From contig KK211275.1 in NCBI GenBank assembly GCA_000621425.1, positions 1-64,000 on the forward strand: a DNA stretch of 64,000 bases, read 5' to 3'. The position numbers and the translations under genes were made by a program. The notes below the pieces were generated by a model. That model had not been told where the DNA came from, did no database searches, and saw only the letters and a program-made list of their open reading frames with translations. Every line of letters starts with the position of its first letter. Within the stretch, counting starts at the first letter, position 1. Positions 63,208 to 64,000 of the stretch are shown piece after piece. The stretch is from Lachnospiraceae bacterium AB2028. GTDB taxonomy: Bacteria > Bacillota > Clostridia > Lachnospirales > Lachnospiraceae.

Positions 63208-64000
63208 ATGAAAAAAGACCTAAAAGAATTAACATTTGAAGAACTGAAATCCGAACTGGCGCAGATGGGAGAGAAAACTTTCCGTGCTACGCAGATTTTT
63301 TCGTGGATGCACAAAAGCCTTGTATGTTCAGTTGATGAGATGACAAACATATCCTTAAATCTCCGTGAAAAGCTTAAGGAGGACTATTCCTACACCGTTC
63401 TTGAACAGGAAGAAAAGCAGGTTTCAAAGCTGGACGACACTTCCAAATATCTGTTCAGGCTGCCGGACGGCAACTGCGTGGAGTCTGTCCGCATGGTGTA
63501 TAAGCATGGTGTGAGCGTGTGCATTTCATCCCAGGTGGGATGCCGCATGGGATGTAAATTCTGTGCATCTACACTGGGGGGACTGGTGCGGGGCTTATAT
63601 TCTTCCGAAATGCTGGAGCAGATATATTCGATTGAAAGGGATACCGGCAGCAGGGTAGATAACATTGTCATAATGGGCATTGGCGAGCCTATGGATAACT
63701 ATGATGAAGTGGTAAAGTTTATCCGGATGATCACTGACGAGAGAGGGCTTAATATAAGCGGCAGGAATATAACTGTTTCAAGCTGTGGCCTGGTTCCGGA
63801 GATAAAAAGATTTGCAGCGGAAAAGCTGCAGGTGACCCTTGCCATATCCCTGCATGCTACCACGGATGAAAAAAGAAAAGAGATAATGCCCGTTGCAAAT
63901 AAGTATTCAATAGAAGAACTTATGGAGTCGGTGGATGTTTTTTTTGAAACAACCGGACGCAGGGTTAGCTTTGAGTATGCGCTTATTGCGGGAGTAAATG
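63208..64000 (+). CDS. rlmN: 23S rRNA/tRNA adenine-C2 methyltransferase RlmN, cut by window end
   Basis: Open from ATG 63208 to the window edge (264 codons). Begins MKKDLKELTFEELKSELAQMG. Radical SAM motif C-x3-C-x2-C in GCRMGCKFCAST; also VIMGIGEPMDNYDEV and ITVSSCGLVPEIKRF and LAISLHATTDEKR. Methylates A2503 of 23S rRNA and A37 of some tRNAs. No clear RBS: the start follows the rsmB stop by ten A/T-rich bases. The C-terminus lies outside the window. Confidence 0.96.
   Translation, partial: MKKDLKELTFEELKSELAQMGEKTFRATQIFSWMHKSLVCSVDEMTNISLNLREKLKEDYSYTVLEQEEKQVSKLDDTSKYLFRLPDGNCVESVRMVYKHGVSVCISSQVGCRMGCKFCASTLGGLVRGLYSSEMLEQIYSIERDTGSRVDNIVIMGIGEPMDNYDEVVKFIRMITDERGLNISGRNITVSSCGLVPEIKRFAAEKLQVTLAISLHATTDEKRKEIMPVANKYSIEELMESVDVFFETTGRRVSFEYALIAGVN

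Noticed and set aside
1-64000. CRISPR arrays, tRNA or rRNA genes, prophage
   Set aside because: None seen on either strand; no regularly spaced repeats, cloverleaf candidates or phage gene sets.

Overview
The window reads as the chromosome of a Gram-positive anaerobe of the class Clostridia, most likely family Lachnospiraceae. The evidence is the S10-spc-alpha ribosomal protein order followed directly by ecfA1-ecfA2-ecfT-truA, zinc-type S14, Cys4 adenylate kinase, a SCIFF ranthipeptide locus, a tryptophan T-box before a trpXYZ-type transporter, LTA-synthase-like enzymes, an L17 with a family-typical insertion, and moderate GC with purine-rich Shine-Dalgarno sites. I cannot name the genus. No tRNA, rRNA, CRISPR array or prophage was seen. 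The only mobile element is the start of an IS3-family (IS150-like) copy cut by the left edge.

Layout. 1-323: IS3 orfA and its left end, minus strand. 387-8000: rRNA-type methyltransferase (minus), then GGDEF, degenerate HD-GYP, TRAP-type binding lipoprotein, histidine acid phosphatase and a first LTA-synthase-like sulfatase. 8031-24950: the full ribosomal protein cluster with secY, adk, map, infA, rpmJ, rpoA and rplQ. Two promoters (before rpsJ and rpmJ) share the same hexamers and spacing, and the longer spacers are rich in hairpins. 25219-28706: ECF vitamin transporter core and truA. 28793-32789: PAP2 phosphatase, HD protein, YbaK deacylase, then a divergent membrane protein/TetR pair with a palindromic operator, and a patatin. 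32815-36203: Trp T-box, an unusual hairpin array, and trpX-trpY-trpZ. 36215-46641: second LTA-synthase-like protein, zinc-ribbon membrane protein, an amino-acid ABC importer of unusual build (binding lobes fused to the permease; ATPase fused to a degenerate RsbW-like domain), and a large GGDEF/EAL protein. 46668-52000: SCIFF precursor, its radical SAM maturase, a SecDF fusion and a membrane-anchored trigger-factor-like PPIase. 52117-64000: recJ, an unknown membrane protein, murE, priA, def, fmt, a membrane zinc protease, rsmB and a truncated rlmN.

How it fits together. Most of the window is growth machinery (ribosome, translocon, peptide deformylation, formyl-Met-tRNA, rRNA methylation, replication restart, peptidoglycan). 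The parts most worth a second look are the 38.6-46.6 kb block, where amino-acid import, a GHKL-like domain and c-di-GMP turnover lie side by side, and several intergenic regions made almost wholly of perfect hairpins (33140-33349, 59349-59474, 8681-8786, 24277-24413, 25034-25108), which ORFs and simple terminators do not explain. All calls come from reading the sequence and family knowledge; no database search was run.
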